From contig NC_134764.1 of assembly GCF_050436995.1 (NCBI RefSeq), forward strand, positions 2,604,001 to 2,668,000: 64,000 bases of DNA. The letters are read 5' to 3'. The position numbers and the translations under genes were made by a program. Source of the DNA: Anticarsia gemmatalis. Lineage: Eukaryota > Arthropoda > Insecta > Lepidoptera > Erebidae. Shown piece by piece: positions 48,939 to 61,542 of the stretch; position 1 is the stretch's first letter, and each line of letters opens with the position of its first letter. The notes below the pieces were generated by a model. It did not search any database. It saw only the letters and a program-made list of their open reading frames with translations, and was not told where the DNA came from.

Positions 48939-49708
48939 TGCCCGCCTTCCACTGCGAAAGGGTAATGAGTAGGAAAAAGCTGAGCGGAAAGGAGTAAATA
49001 GTTCTCACCATCCATTAAGAAAGAGTTTCAGTGAAAAATGGGTTTTGCCTTCCATTGCCGGCGAGTTTCGAGGAGTGAGCTAGGCGGGAAATGAGTGGAG
49101 TCAGATGAGCGAGTTGTTTGCCTTCCATTGTCAGCAGCCATGAGCGAAGAGGCGCAGAAAAAATATCTCAGTGCCGGGTAGTCCGCAGAGGAAGCAAGTC
49201 GCGCGATAAATTTTACGAAAATGATGTCCGACGATTCTAGTGAAGAGCACTACGTAAATACAATAAATAAATGCTTGCTGCTCTACCATTATAACAAGAA
49301 AAAGAAGCGTAACAAACCAAGATTTTGGATGAGCAACCATATTAGACTCACTGACAAAGGACGAAAGCGGGCGAGAAAAGGGGCAGGGAGGGTGAAGGGG
49401 GCGGAGGTGTAAGCAGAGTCCGTTCAAAACTAGCGCGCAACACAATGACACAGCGGACCCATTTTAACTCGCTCAGTCCGCTTCGCTTACTCGTTCACGA
49501 TGGAAGCATTTCTATGAAATTTTGCGTTGCGAGTCGAGCGGAGTCCGTTAGAAATCCGCTCAACTCTGTCACCACTTTTGTAACTCTTTTTACTCTTTTG
49601 CTCCGCTCCGTTCGCTCATTCACAGTGGAAGCACTTCTATGAAGATTGCCGTTGCGAGTTAAACGGAGTCCGTACGAAGCCCGCTCCGCTCGCAGTGGAA
49701 GGCGGGCA
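48939..49708. mobile_element. PIF/Harbinger-type element with TTA target duplication
   Basis: A 770-bp element bounded by tgcccgccttccactgcga and its exact complement, flanked on both sides by TTA (48936-48938 and 49709-49711), the duplication typical of PIF/Harbinger. An internal + frame from an ATG at 49221 to a TAA near 49410 encodes a short Asp/Glu then Lys-rich segment with KKKRNKPRFWMSNHIRL, like the region before the catalytic core of Harbinger nucleases. The catalytic core is absent, so it is a deletion derivative. Sub-repeats of gccttccattg occur inside. Confidence 0.8.
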
Positions 49709-49746
49709 TTACCAGTACCAGTACCAGTAGAACCAGTACCAGTAGC
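49709..49746. repeat. Short (taccag)n microsatellite
   Basis: taccagtaccagtaccag, then an interruption and another copy, directly after the Harbinger-type element. Confidence 0.7.
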
Positions 49747-51703
49747 TAATAATATATTATCGTAATAAGAAAAAAATACTTACTTTACTCCTGTATAGGT
49801 AACCGACAAGCTGCCTGCATAGCACGATCGGCGAGATGTGTCATTACGTGAGGCATGGCTAGACATTTATTATATCCATACAATGATGTTAATACTGACA
49901 TTATAAGCAATGCGGACCTGTAATTACCAGATTAACATGGGATGAGGCACGTACGGCTAGAAACTAATATTTATTTTTGTTAGCGGTTGAGATGTTTGAA
50001 GTCTTTAAATTCTTGAGAGCCTGAGGTCCGAATTTAACTATGAACTTATATTTAAGTGTTTAAAGACGTAAAGTGAGAATAACTTATTGCATTTTGTTAC
50101 AAAGTGCTTTAATCGTAATAAATAACCAAAAAAAAACATGTTTAAATATACTATTTCCAACCAAGTAGCAACATGAAGCACGTTCTTCTTAAATGTATCT
50201 ACAATCCATAGGACGTTGAATATATACGCGCTACGTAACAGCTACACGCCGTAGATGCGCTACGTGGCGTAGGCCTCCTACGACTAACTTTATTATTTTC
50301 CACGGCCGTTTAGTTAGATGAAAGAGAGGTTTTCACACGTTTAATAAAAACGTGAGTAAAGTAATATGTTTGAGCATTACAATAAAATACTGTATCTACC
50401 AGAAGCAACTACGTAAAAATGAATTTTGGTAATTTATTTTCATGAATAAAATATTAACTTTAACTACAAATAAAAATGCGTAAATGCAAAATTAAAATTT
50501 CAGAAAATTATTCACGCGTATAAAGGTTTCTTTATTATCCTTCAATTTACTTTGTTACAAAAGCTATCAAATCTCAGTAAACTTTCACAAATACGTTTAA
50601 TCTTTTTAAAAACAAGAAACCAGCATCGTTCGCGATAAACTTCAAACATTACAACAACTTTCTCATTAAAAACTTTTCAAATAACTCATAAGAAACAGCC
50701 GTGGCGATTCTAACGGTTTGTGACGTCATAGTTCATGACAATATGCAAGGACATTCACCCCGACTTATGTAGATGTTAGGAAAACCTCTGATATCCACGC
50801 AAATAGGCCTGTGAGAAGATTTATAGGCAGTCTAGAGACCAAAGTGAAATTCAACTGGAGTTTAGTGAAAAACAGTTTGTGCGCATGCGTCAACTCGACC
50901 AATGTTGTTCCCGTGCTATGGACAGTGCGTGACGGTCGCGCTCGGGATGATAGTGATGGGACCACACTCGATAGAATATGTCGATGTTTGATAAATGGCG
51001 TTTATTATTTTGATAACGCGAAAGTCAAAGAGTACAAGTTTCATTGGTCTTAAAAAATATTATTAGTTTATGATTTTTGTTCTAATGTTTTATTAATGTG
51101 TTTTGTTGTGATTGTTTCCACTTTTAATTGGTCCAAATGTAAACTATAAATTGTGATGTAATTAACACGTCTGTGAATGTTTGTGAAATAAACCTAAGAA
51201 TAGTGCTAACTCATGTTTATTACACCACTTTTTACGCAATAAAAAACACAACAGCCATAAAACGCAGTGCAAGGCGTTTATAGCAGTGTTTATTTGTTCC
51301 GCGCGAACTGTATGTGTGGTATTGTTTCGATAGCGAACATTATTGCGAACAATAAAAGTCGAGTTCAGGGCACGTCCCTAATGGCAGATTTCACCAATGT
51401 TCAGTGTGATAAAATGTTTGGGACAGGCGGGAAGCGCGTCGCTCCGCCTAACACTCCCGCCAACCGCAAATTCAAATTTGGAATTCTAACAACCAAATTA
51501 AAAAATAAAATTGACAATAGTGAATTAAAAAATTATGTGTTTATTTAATTTAAAATTATTTTTGTAAACTTTAAGTTTGAAACGAAGCGTTTTCGCTATT
51601 CGGGTTGTGTAAGTTTTGCGATTATTTTAAAACTGTTGGTTGACGTGTTAATTTTTGTTAGAAACATAAATTATGTGGAAGTTACTGTTGAGAACTGTGT
51701 TCT
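49747..51703. other. Non-coding interval, no gene recognised
   Basis: Short open frames near 50811-51053 and 51267-51548 resemble no family I know. The right part may be the promoter and 5'UTR of a gene starting at 51704. Confidence 0.35.
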
Positions 51704-51730
51704 ATGGCCGATATGGAAGTTTTATGTAAG
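51704..51730 (+). CDS. Possible first coding exon of a rightward gene leaving the window
   Basis: ATG GCC GAT ATG ... encodes MADMEVLCK and ends at a textbook donor, AAG|gtaagtg, in phase 0. No continuing exon was found in the remaining 12 kb, so it would need a long first intron. Very short, so weak evidence. Confidence 0.25.
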
Positions 51731-54700
51731 GTAAGTGATAGATTTAACCTCTAATATTTCTAATATTCTATAATATTTTAAAGTTATGAAAGTTTGTAGT
51801 TCCGCTTAGCAGTTTATAATATTAAGTTTGTAGGTACTTGTGTAATAAAAACGGTGTCGTTTTTGGACACAAAAAATAACCTACCTACATTTCGGGGCAT
51901 ACATTTTTCATTATTCCATTAATATAATTTAACTAGGTTTATTTAAACAGTAAAATAAAATTATTAATAATTAAGTTTTAACTTAGAAGCTGATTGATAT
52001 TGTACGTTTCGATTTACAATAATTTATCCATTACATGCAAAGTAAAGCAATTAAATACGCGTTTAGGAGATTCTTCGCGAAATTAATGGTCTTTAAAATG
52101 CCATTAAGAGGATGCCGAGAATTTTGCGGAAACCTAGACTTAAGAAGAAACAGACATGAAACAAGCACAAGGGCTTTCTGGACCTGTTTCCTAATAGAAA
52201 GAAATAAATAAATATTTATTCTGCACAACCATTTTGACCTTATTCTAACTTGAACAATATGTAGGCGTATTGTTTTACTAAACATTTGAGCAGGCGTTTA
52301 ATGTAGATTACGATACATATAGCGTTACTTGCTGTGCTAAATACATACTTACATACATAAAATCACTCCTTTTTCCCATAGGGGTAGGCAGAGACCAAAG
52401 AACGCTATTTGCTACGACAGACTTTTTATACTTCATTCAAATCCATACATCTTGTCACATAAGACCGCGGTTTACGAGTACCACGCTGTGCTAAATTAAA
52501 GTTTTTAAGGTATTTCCTTGATAAGATAGCCCATTTTAGCGAAAGTTTATCTCAAATATCCAGTTTTATAAGAAAAATCAATTAGCGGGCTCTATTTAGG
52601 CGGTAGTCTTATAAAGTCTTATGAACGAAAGCAGGATTACGTTCTCATCTCAATGTTTCCTTGGATCTTCATCGCCGCGTTTATTAAGCATCTTAAATTA
52701 TCAAGACTGTTACGTTTTACGGCTGAATATTAATTTTCTATACGCTTTCAAAATGTCCTAAGGCGTTACGTCACAAGTTGTTAATTTGAAAATTGACGTG
52801 TGAATTATCAATTTAATTGTTCTTTTATTTTATATTGGCGGAAGAATTTATATTTATTAGATAAAAAGGTTGGAGTGTAGCAAAGGGTGTGCAAGGCGAC
52901 TAGGACTTAGAAAAATTTTCGAAAATTTTCAAAAATGTTATATATTGTAATTCTTTTGCTTTTATCGTATAGATTGGCTAAAAATAAGCACTTTTTGCCC
53001 TTTGAGTTTTGATAAAAATATCTTCATAAAAAACAACTAAATTTACGATCTCGTAATGGCCACTTTTCATAACATCAACGTTCTATTCACTGGTTAACAA
53101 ACGATTAAAAAATTATCGCCACAGTCTGAGATGTTTTGTCTTTGAACTAGTCACGTCAATCTTGCCGTCCAGTGATATTTGAGCGAACGATACAGTAGGT
53201 CAGTCTTTCTGAACACTTTCAATGAGATAGTAATCGTTGACCTGAGTCAGAAAACAGCAAGAATGCAAAAACTTCAAACACACAACTCAGTTGACTCCAA
53301 AAGATAGTTTTCAAACGAAGATAACCCCAAAAGCAACTGATCCTTTTTTTTATCAGACTGGCCTCTTGGACTGTCACATTATCACACTACTTTAAAAATA
53401 GAACAGACTTACATGACCATTTTGACTACACTTTTTATGTTTTCTTTCAACAGCAAGGATTACAATCTTACGTAACATTGTTAGCGACCGTTACGTGGAT
53501 ATCCCGTTACAAGTATACTGTTCAACAAGAATTAACTCAAATAAAGGAAATAGAGAGTTCAAAGGGCCCTCGAGCGAGGTACTAAACGTTCTCTGTTTGT
53601 ATTCCCAGTGGAGTTTCCAATCGGGATTATTTCCTATCGGTGCAATGACTGAATCGTGAATCGGTTTCTACAATCATTGATTGCTGATTGTTTTATTTTA
53701 TCTCTTTTTCTCTTAACGATTATGATCATAGATATAGTAGATAATATTGTTTAGTCATTAGCTCTCTTCTACGTGGCCTATTTAGGCTTAAACTTTCGTA
53801 AATTTAAAGGTTGTCTTTGGCAATTTGTGGCTACTAATAGAACCAAATGTTTTCTCACTTTACATATTAAGAAAATACAATCAAAACTGTAATTTGCTAT
53901 CCATAAGTTGCAAAAAAACGTGGGAAAAGAAAAAAATACTAGCGTTTTAGCTAGATATAATTTCAAAGCGTTAAGTGCTAATGCGCTCACTCATTCCCAT
54001 TAGTTCAACGTTAGAACTCGTGAGACTTTTTGTCCCAGTGCAATTTAATAATTATATAAGAGTTCAGTGAATTTACTGCAACTATTACATTTTAACCTCC
54101 GGTGAATTCACCGATTCGGCAAGAACAAATTAAATCACTTGGTAAAGGATATTGAACCAATGTTGATAGATTTAGTATAGAAGCGTTATTTTTAAATATT
54201 ATCGACTATCAAAAATCGAGTAGCTATCGAGAAATACTATAAAATTTGAGTGAAATCATTTATAGTTTAGGGAACTTTTTACCTTTTGTGAGGCTTAAAG
54301 CCCACCAAGCTGGCCAAGTGCGGCTTGGCTAAGGTGCTTTGTACTATACAAAAAAAATACACACGATAAAAGGCTTGTATAGTAAAAATCAACGAAGTAA
54401 ACTTATTTTAAGCGATTTTTCTTGATATTTTTCTACTCCCACCTAATCAATCTCATAGGCGAAACCGCGTGACAAAGTAGGCGGTACAGAACGATTAATA
54501 AAATATGTATTACAAGAATAAAGTACCAGGATAACATGAGGAAGTAGGAGGTTCGCGTAGGCAGTATGACAGATACGTATATCATTTTATTAAGTTCCAA
54601 TGATAATATGTATTGAAGAATTCTATAAGGAAAAAATGGCTGACACGAAATGTGTTTATTAGGTCAATCATGTGTGTGATGTGTAGGTGTATTCGATTAT

Positions 54701-57005
54701 TTGGCATATATATATGTGTATTTACTTATTTATGTCAATAGTTAGTTTCTACTGATTGGAAAATATATTTGTTACTAGATTGTTGTGAAATTACAAACAA
54801 TTCATGCGATATTTTAGCAGTATTGTTCTTGCAAACATGCGATTATATTTCTGTGTACTCTTATTCTTGTTATTGCCAGTTCCAATAATATGTCTCTAGT
54901 CAATAAAGCATATATTTTAGTACCTATCTAGTCATAGGCTATAATTGCCAACCTTATATACGCACGTTAAAAAGAACTGGCAATTAATCATTCAATAAAT
55001 TATTATAACAAACTCTTCCATTACTGAGTGAGTGTCTGTATGACTGATGAGTAACGTACAGCCGAAACCACTGAGCGTAGAAAGAGGATTTTTGGAAATT
55101 CTATTCCGAAGAGGGTGTGGGAAATCTGCGGGTGGAAAGCTAGTACTTATTATATTTTTTAACAACTCATAAAAGAGTATTCTAACTCAGAAAAAAAAAA
55201 CAAAGCTACAGAATGCAATAAGTCAATGACCTTACATTTAGATTAAATAGAATAACTGCTTAGTAACGGAATCTCGGCAAGTTATCTGTTCGCGTCTTGA
55301 AGGGAACCGGATCAGCTCGGAACGACTCCCGCGGGATGATCCTGGCTGAAACTAATAAGTAAGTTGGGATTGAACTTGGATTCCTTTGTCAGTTGCTCAT
55401 AATGCCAATAACTGTTCGGAAACTTACAAATCTGTGTGTACTTTTATATTTCTTTGACTACCACAGATTAAGAAAGACTTTAGTTTTAAGTTGATTCTAT
55501 TCAGCCTTTTTTCTATGCAGACATTTTCGAATGTTTTTTTTATTTATATAGAAGAGTTAATCTATGAATGTGAATGAGGTTAATACTTAATACCTACCTA
55601 AGGGTTAGTTTGTAAGGGTCATTCCAAGTGGCGTTATAATGTCTCCCTATACCCCTATAGGAAAAAGACGTGATATTATGTATGTATGTGTGATGCTTTC
55701 TGAAGTATAAAACATAATAATATAGTAGGGCAACTGTAGGTCGGGTACGAATTGCGAAGAATCGGTAAATTAGATTCTTAGTTCTTCATTACAATGGAGC
55801 CTCGTCTATTTGGAATAATTTTTTGTCGCCACCTGTATTCCAGTCTTATTTCACCAATATATTTATTATGCTCCTAAATAACGTAAAAGTATTGCAAAAT
55901 AACAATAACATGAGTTTAAAAAACTTCCTCTTTTTATTGAAGCAGGTTAAAATACATTTCATTGGATCTGAAAGCAATAAGTACCTACATATTGATATTG
56001 AATGTCAAAGTCTCGCTATGCAAATGGTTTGTTTGATTTTGTTTTCAATTTGTACTATAAAATACATTATATATTGTGGAATAAGCCTTCAGTTGCGCTT
56101 ATGACCTATCTGATTGGCTATTTGTAATAACTCAAAAACTGGTGAACTTTTGAAAACCGATTTTTATCCGAACTTTACCAATGAAAGTGTGCTACGCGAT
56201 GAAGATTTTAGTGTAATTGTCACCTAAGGTTTATCATCATTTTACTGAATAATTTATTATGTATTTGAGTTCGAGCTTCAAATTCAAGCGGCAACGTGTC
56301 TATCGGGTTCATGAGTTTCGAAGTTTCAATAACTGGGACCATATTCTACACGACTTCGTACCTACTTTGGTTTTAGCACCTTAAGCTAAAAGTAATAGCT
56401 GCACCGGACTACCGACTAGCTATTGAAATGTTCACTAATCTAATCAGCGCCTCTATCGGGCGTCTTAGGAACTATATTCGCAGTACGACTTAATTGTCAA
56501 ACTAAAGATATTTAATAGTCCCGACCGTAGGAAACATTATAACACATAAACCGTAGGTGCTAAAGAAAATTATACTGAAACAAAAATACTCCAAATTAGT
56601 GAGTCTTTAATATAACAATGAATGAAACTATGAGTCATTCAATGAGTAAGAAACAAACAGCGTCTGTATGATTGTTATCGATCTATGTAAATATAGACGT
56701 TCAATGCTGAGCTAAATTATTGGGTTACTTTGACCCACAAACATCGTATCGATTCATATCTATTATGTATAGTAAGTGGCGGTTGCATTGTCTTCTTGTA
56801 TAGATTGGTGATGTTTTGACAATTGTTTATAATTGTAGTAGGTATATTCTAATTGTATTAGAATATTTCGTCGGAAGAAAGAAGTCTATGTCCTTCAACA
56901 GAATATAACCTCCTTACCTGCCTTACTTAATCAAAATTGGTTCAGTTCTTTTTACGTCAAAGAACGACAACCAAAGACATTTCTACATTAATCACTATCA
57001 CAACA
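51731..57005. other. AT-rich repeat-bearing region, no gene recognised
   Basis: No convincing coding frame. Contains a common lepidopteran repeat fragment near 52350-52490 ('cccataggggtaggcagaga'), a reversed relative near 55645-55690, a MITE relative near 56399-56520 and other degraded pieces. Confidence 0.4.
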
Positions 57006-57198
57006 TCTAATATATAAAATTCTCGCGTCACAGTTTTCGTTGCCGTACTCCTCCGAAACGGCTTGACCGATTCTCATGAAATTTTGTGAGCATATTGAGC
57101 AGGTCTGAGAATCGGCCAACATCTATTTTTCATACCCTTGTGTGACACTATTTTTTTTAAAATTTATATGGCAAAGCAACGATTGCCGGGTCAGCTAG
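57006..57198 (+). mobile_element. Helitron-like element, family C
   Basis: 193 bp starting TCTAATATATAAAATTCTCG after an A and ending gcaacgattgc (a hairpin) gggtcagCTAG before a T. The TC start, terminal hairpin, CTAG end and A/T insertion site are all Helitron traits. Non-coding. Confidence 0.65.
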
Positions 57199-57413
57199 TA
57201 TTATAAAATAAAGTCATTCCGTCGCGTTTGTCTGTCTGTTCGCGCTAACCTTAAAATGTACTGAATAGGATTTCACCCGTAGTCACCAATAGATAGTTCC
57301 TAATAGTAGCAATTACCGAGGAAGGTTTAAGTACATAATTTCTTAAACTGTGCGAAGCCAGAGCTCTGTTAGTAACGATATACGATGGTATGAATTAGTA
57401 TCATATTTCTAAC

Positions 57414-57680
57414 TAGCTGACCCGCGCAACTTCGCTTGCGTTACATAAGCGTTAAAAATTTTCCCCGTTTTTGTAACATTTTCCACTGGTACTCTGCTCC
57501 TATTGGTAAAAGCGTGATGATATATAGCCTATAACCTTCCTCGATAAATGGACTATCTAACACTGAAATAATTTTTCAAATCCGATCAGTAGTTTCTGAG
57601 ATTAGCGCGTTCAAACAAACAAACAAACAAACAATCAAACAAACAAACAAACTCTTCAGCTTTATAATATTAGTATAGAT
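57414..57680 (-). mobile_element. Helitron-like element, family A copy 4
   Basis: Same ends and GTTT array as the copy at 10284-10560, flanked by A and T. Orientation is the same as copy 1. Confidence 0.7.
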
Positions 57681-58479
57681 TAGAAATTACCTTTTATAAC
57701 TTCACGTTATGTTAAAGTTTTAAAGTCTAGACTAGAATCTAAAGACATACCTACGCTATTTTTACCGTTAATAAAATTGATCCCATTTAACCGCACCGAA
57801 GCCTCTTGCCAAACACGATAAAAATTCCAAGAAATAAAAAATCTAACAGCATTTTATATCATTAAACTTTTTGATTATTTATTATTAAATAAATTTTATA
57901 CGGGGCATAAAGCCGAGACCGCGTAATCCTGGCTGGAGCCAAATTTCACGTAATCAATAGCTAGCTATAAAATCATATGCCACAGTCGGGTGCCAAATAC
58001 GATTACGCCACAGGTTGCGTTCACACCTGACTAATGGAGAATGTTACTAGGTATGCCAAATCACTTGAAATTTTGACACAGTATAGCCTCTATGTATACA
58101 TATAAACTAGTTTTTGTTTTAGTCAAAAATACCAAATAGTTTTGATTTTATAAGCATTCAAAGTTTCGAAAAATATCGAGTCCCGCTAACAGCCGCGTGA
58201 GCGGCTGTGACGTCATACTACATTGCCGCGCCGCGCGGGCCGCGTCCCGCTTAGTATTTTGGTAGTCTTAGTATAGCTTGCGTAGTATTTTGTTGTGTTT
58301 TCGTCCGCTTATGTATAAAATAACTTATATTAATAGTAAATACTATTCGATTAATAAAATGGATAAGGGATTTTAAAAAGGCGATTGCCCTTTATCTATT
58401 TATATAATCTAACTGAAATAAATTGAATAATGGTTGCAAATTATTTGTGAAACAAATAGAGGTTTTGTTGCTTCCGAAA

Positions 58480-59036
58480 TCCTACTTAATATTATAAATG
58501 TGAAAGTTTGTGAGAATGTACATATATACATACATAAGTACATAAGTAATACATACAATGACATACATATGTCATTGTATGTATGTATGTATGTACGTAT
58601 GTGTGAACGTACGTACGTATGTATGTATGTACGTACATATGTACGTATGTATGTATGTATGTATGTACGTATGTATGTACGTATGTATGCATGTATGTAT
58701 GTATGTACGTATGTATGTACGTATGTATGTACGTATGTATGTACGTATGTATGTACGTATGTATGTACGTATGTATGTACGTATGTATGTACGTATGTAT
58801 GTACGTATGTATGTACGTATGTATGTATGTATGTATGTAAGTATGTACGTATGTAAGTATGTATGGATGTTTGTTACTCTTTCACGCAAATTTGACTGAA
58901 CCGATTACGATGAAATTTGATATATAGCTAAAGACCCAGAATAACACATAGACTACTTTTTATCCTCGAGTTCCCGAAGGATCGGGATTTACGCGGGAAA
59001 GGTTTTCATGCGGACGAAGTCGTGGGCGGCTTCTAG
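58480..59036 (+). mobile_element. Helitron-like element, family B, with internal tetranucleotide expansion
   Basis: Starts TCCTACTTAATATTATAAATG after an A, and ends in a cggacgaagtcgtg hairpin region then CTAG (59033-59036) before T. Its middle holds the 58503-58864 array. The rest matches the copy at 26846-27070. Confidence 0.65.
58503..58864. repeat. (GTAT/GTAC) microsatellite with 12-bp higher-order unit
   Basis: Nearly pure gtat/gtac tetramers. From about 58700 to 58820 the order settles into a regular 12-mer gtacgtatgtat repeated about ten times. All frames on both strands stay open here, giving Met-Tyr-Val or Thr-Tyr-Ile strings that are not real proteins. Confidence 0.95.
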
Positions 59037-59900
59037 TATATTATACATAGGTATAATAAGTAATAATGTTAGATATTTAAGATCACTGCATATTATAATG
59101 AAACAGTTTTTAACCGAAATAATCGCATACTTATCGATTTTACATTTTTCCTGCCACAGTAAAATCAATAAACTCGGGATCAATCCGGTTAGAAATTGTT
59201 TCATTATAAGATGAAGTTATTTATTATTACTAATATACTTACCTACATAATATTAAATTACATTTAGGCACAAAATATGATTTCCTAGTATTTGAATTGA
59301 ACATTTTTAAAAGTATTTAGGAATAATTTCAACGCACCGAGCGCGCGACCGCAAGCGGACTGTGTGAGCCAGACTGAGCAAGTGTAGAGTGACGTCACAC
59401 CGTCACCGAGAGCTAGCGTCGTGCGGTTACAACTTGTTTTACTTATAAATCGAAAACTAATTGACGTATCGGAGTAATTCTTTCACCAGTATTTTTTATT
59501 TTTAAACGACAATATGGAGTGCTAAAAATCAAAATTAGGTAACATTCTCCATTATAGTGCTATTTAATGTGTATTTTATGTATCTATGTTGATATAATAT
59601 TATTATTTTTTTAAATGTATTTTATGTATTCTGGTGTAGGCCGATGGTTTCGCCAGCGTGTTTTACTGTCTGGTGTTCTCGCCTATGTCTCAAAACGGGT
59701 TTTTAACTATTGCTGTAGTGAAATTCGATTCAGTGGTTATGCCATGTATGTATACTATGTATGTGTTAGTTATACCATTTATATAATGTTATAGAATGTC
59801 TGGATCGATTTCCACCTTTTTCGGTGTAAAACAGAAATAAGATATCTGCAACACACATTTAATCAAAAGAACATTGTCGTATCCACTTATCTATACTAAT

Positions 59901-60165
59901 CTATACTAATATTATAAAGCTGAAGAGTTTGTTTGTTTGTTTGTTTGTTTGTTTGTTTGAACGCGCTAATCTCAGGAACTACTGGTCCGATTTGAAAAAT
60001 TCTTTCAGTGTTAGATAGCCCATTTATCGAGGAAGGCTATAGGTTATATATCATCACGCTACGACCAATAGGAGCAGAGCAGCAGTAAAACATGTTACAA
60101 TAACGGGGAAAATTTTGACCCATTCTCTCTTATGTGACGCAAGCGAAGTTGCGCGGGTCAGCTAG
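59901..60165 (+). mobile_element. Helitron-like element, family A copy 5
   Basis: TCTATACTAATATTATAAAG start (within a duplicated ctatactaat), GTTT array, gcgaagttgcgcgggtcagctag-type end before T. Opposite orientation to copies 1, 4 and 6. Confidence 0.7.
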
Positions 60166-60618
60166 TTGGTAAATAAAGACGTATTTTATGATAGCGCTTA
60201 TACCTGTCTCACAAGTGCATCCTGTACGCTGTGATTAGAGTATAGTGTTTTATCATTTTAACTCATATACAGTTTCAAAAGCAATTTAAAGTGACCTAAA
60301 CATCCAATTTCAAAACTGATCGGCCGTGACAAAACGCTGTATAATTAATCAGAGCCTATATGACGTTTATTAGTAAGACGCTACAAGTATAGCTTTATGA
60401 CTATGTTAATCCTTAATAAAAGAGCCCGTAACATGGAACAAACAAAGTCTTAAACTATTTTGTTACATTACATTATCTGATGGCAAACTACCAACTATTG
60501 TCAACTGATATACTTCTTGCAATAAACCAACTGTAGGCTGGATGATTTAAAGCTTATAGGTGAATAGTTAGCTATGTTAGAAAACTTTTATAACATTTGA
60601 AATTGATTTTATGTCTGA

Positions 60619-60870
60619 CTAGCTGACCCGCGCAACTTCGCTTGCGTCACATAAGAGAATCATAATTTTCCCCGTTTTTGTAACATTTTTCTCTGGTACT
60701 CTGCTCCTATTGGTCGTAGCGTGATTATATATAGCCTATAGCCTTCCTCGATAAATGGGCTATCTAACACTGTAAGAATTTTTTAAATCGGACCAGTAGT
60801 TCCCGAGATTAGCGCGTTCAAACAAACAAACAAACAAACTCTTCAGCTTTATAATATTAGGATAGGATAG
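60619..60870 (-). mobile_element. Helitron-like element, family A copy 6
   Basis: Inverted relative to copy 5, 450 bp away, so the two could pair. CTAG end on the left preceded by A; the GTTT array has fewer units. Confidence 0.7.
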
Positions 60871-61542
60871 ATATGGCTAAAATAAATAAAAAATAAAACA
60901 ATGTTTATTAACCTGTCTTATTCCAATTAATAAAAAAGTATGTTAAGCTAATGTGTTACAATTTTCTATTCGTTATGAAACTTATTGACTTTTATGTTTA
61001 TAAAATGTCAGATTTTCGAAGCCTGACATTTAACTGCCGTGCTAAATAATAAATAATGGTGTTTACAATGGCCTATACAGGGTGTCCCAAAACTCAACGA
61101 TAATCCATGACAGGATGAAAGGCCAAGTCATACCGGTTCTAGGAAAAATAAAAAAAAAATTCCATATCACTTAGTTCAGCAATAATAGACACTTTTCAAA
61201 AAAGTTGAAATTCCACACCCTTGGTCGCATTTTCAAGTCCTGTGATCACCAATGTCACAATTTCGCTGTGTTTTTTTGAATTTCGTGATCTTCATTAAAT
61301 ATGCTATTAATCGTAAAACAAATTAATGCACAAAACATTGTTAATTTAATAAAAAAAGTTAAGTTTTAGTGAGTCATGGTTCACAAAAATATCGTTAGTT
61401 AACTTTGACGCTTCATATTGAAAAAAAAATGTACTACACTACCCTTGGCAAGTTATTTCAAAAGTTGGCGCATTTAATCAAGATTTCAAAACGGTGCAAC
61501 ACTTGTCACTTTTCTTGCCATTAAAAATGTTATTTTTATTTG

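Larger units (their letters stand above)
58032..59554. mobile_element. About 1.5-kb inverted-repeat element with subterminal CRE-like motifs, interrupted by a Helitron
   Basis: Ends are taatggagaatgttac (left) and gtaacattctccatta (right), exact complements. Similarity continues inward more loosely (for example agttttgattttataagc against its right-hand relative). Both sides carry gtgacgtca, at about 58207 and 59390, in locally CpG-rich sequence. A TA could be the target duplication. The Helitron-like element 58480-59036 lies inside. No transposase frame is seen. Confidence 0.6.

Noticed and set aside
50811..51548. Two short plus-strand frames as genes.
   Set aside because: No recognisable domain, no convincing splice links and lengths within chance expectation.
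58434..58899. Long Met-Tyr-Val and Thr-Tyr-Ile open frames on both strands.
   Set aside because: They are translations of a tetranucleotide array inside a transposon, open in every frame because the unit has no stop codon.
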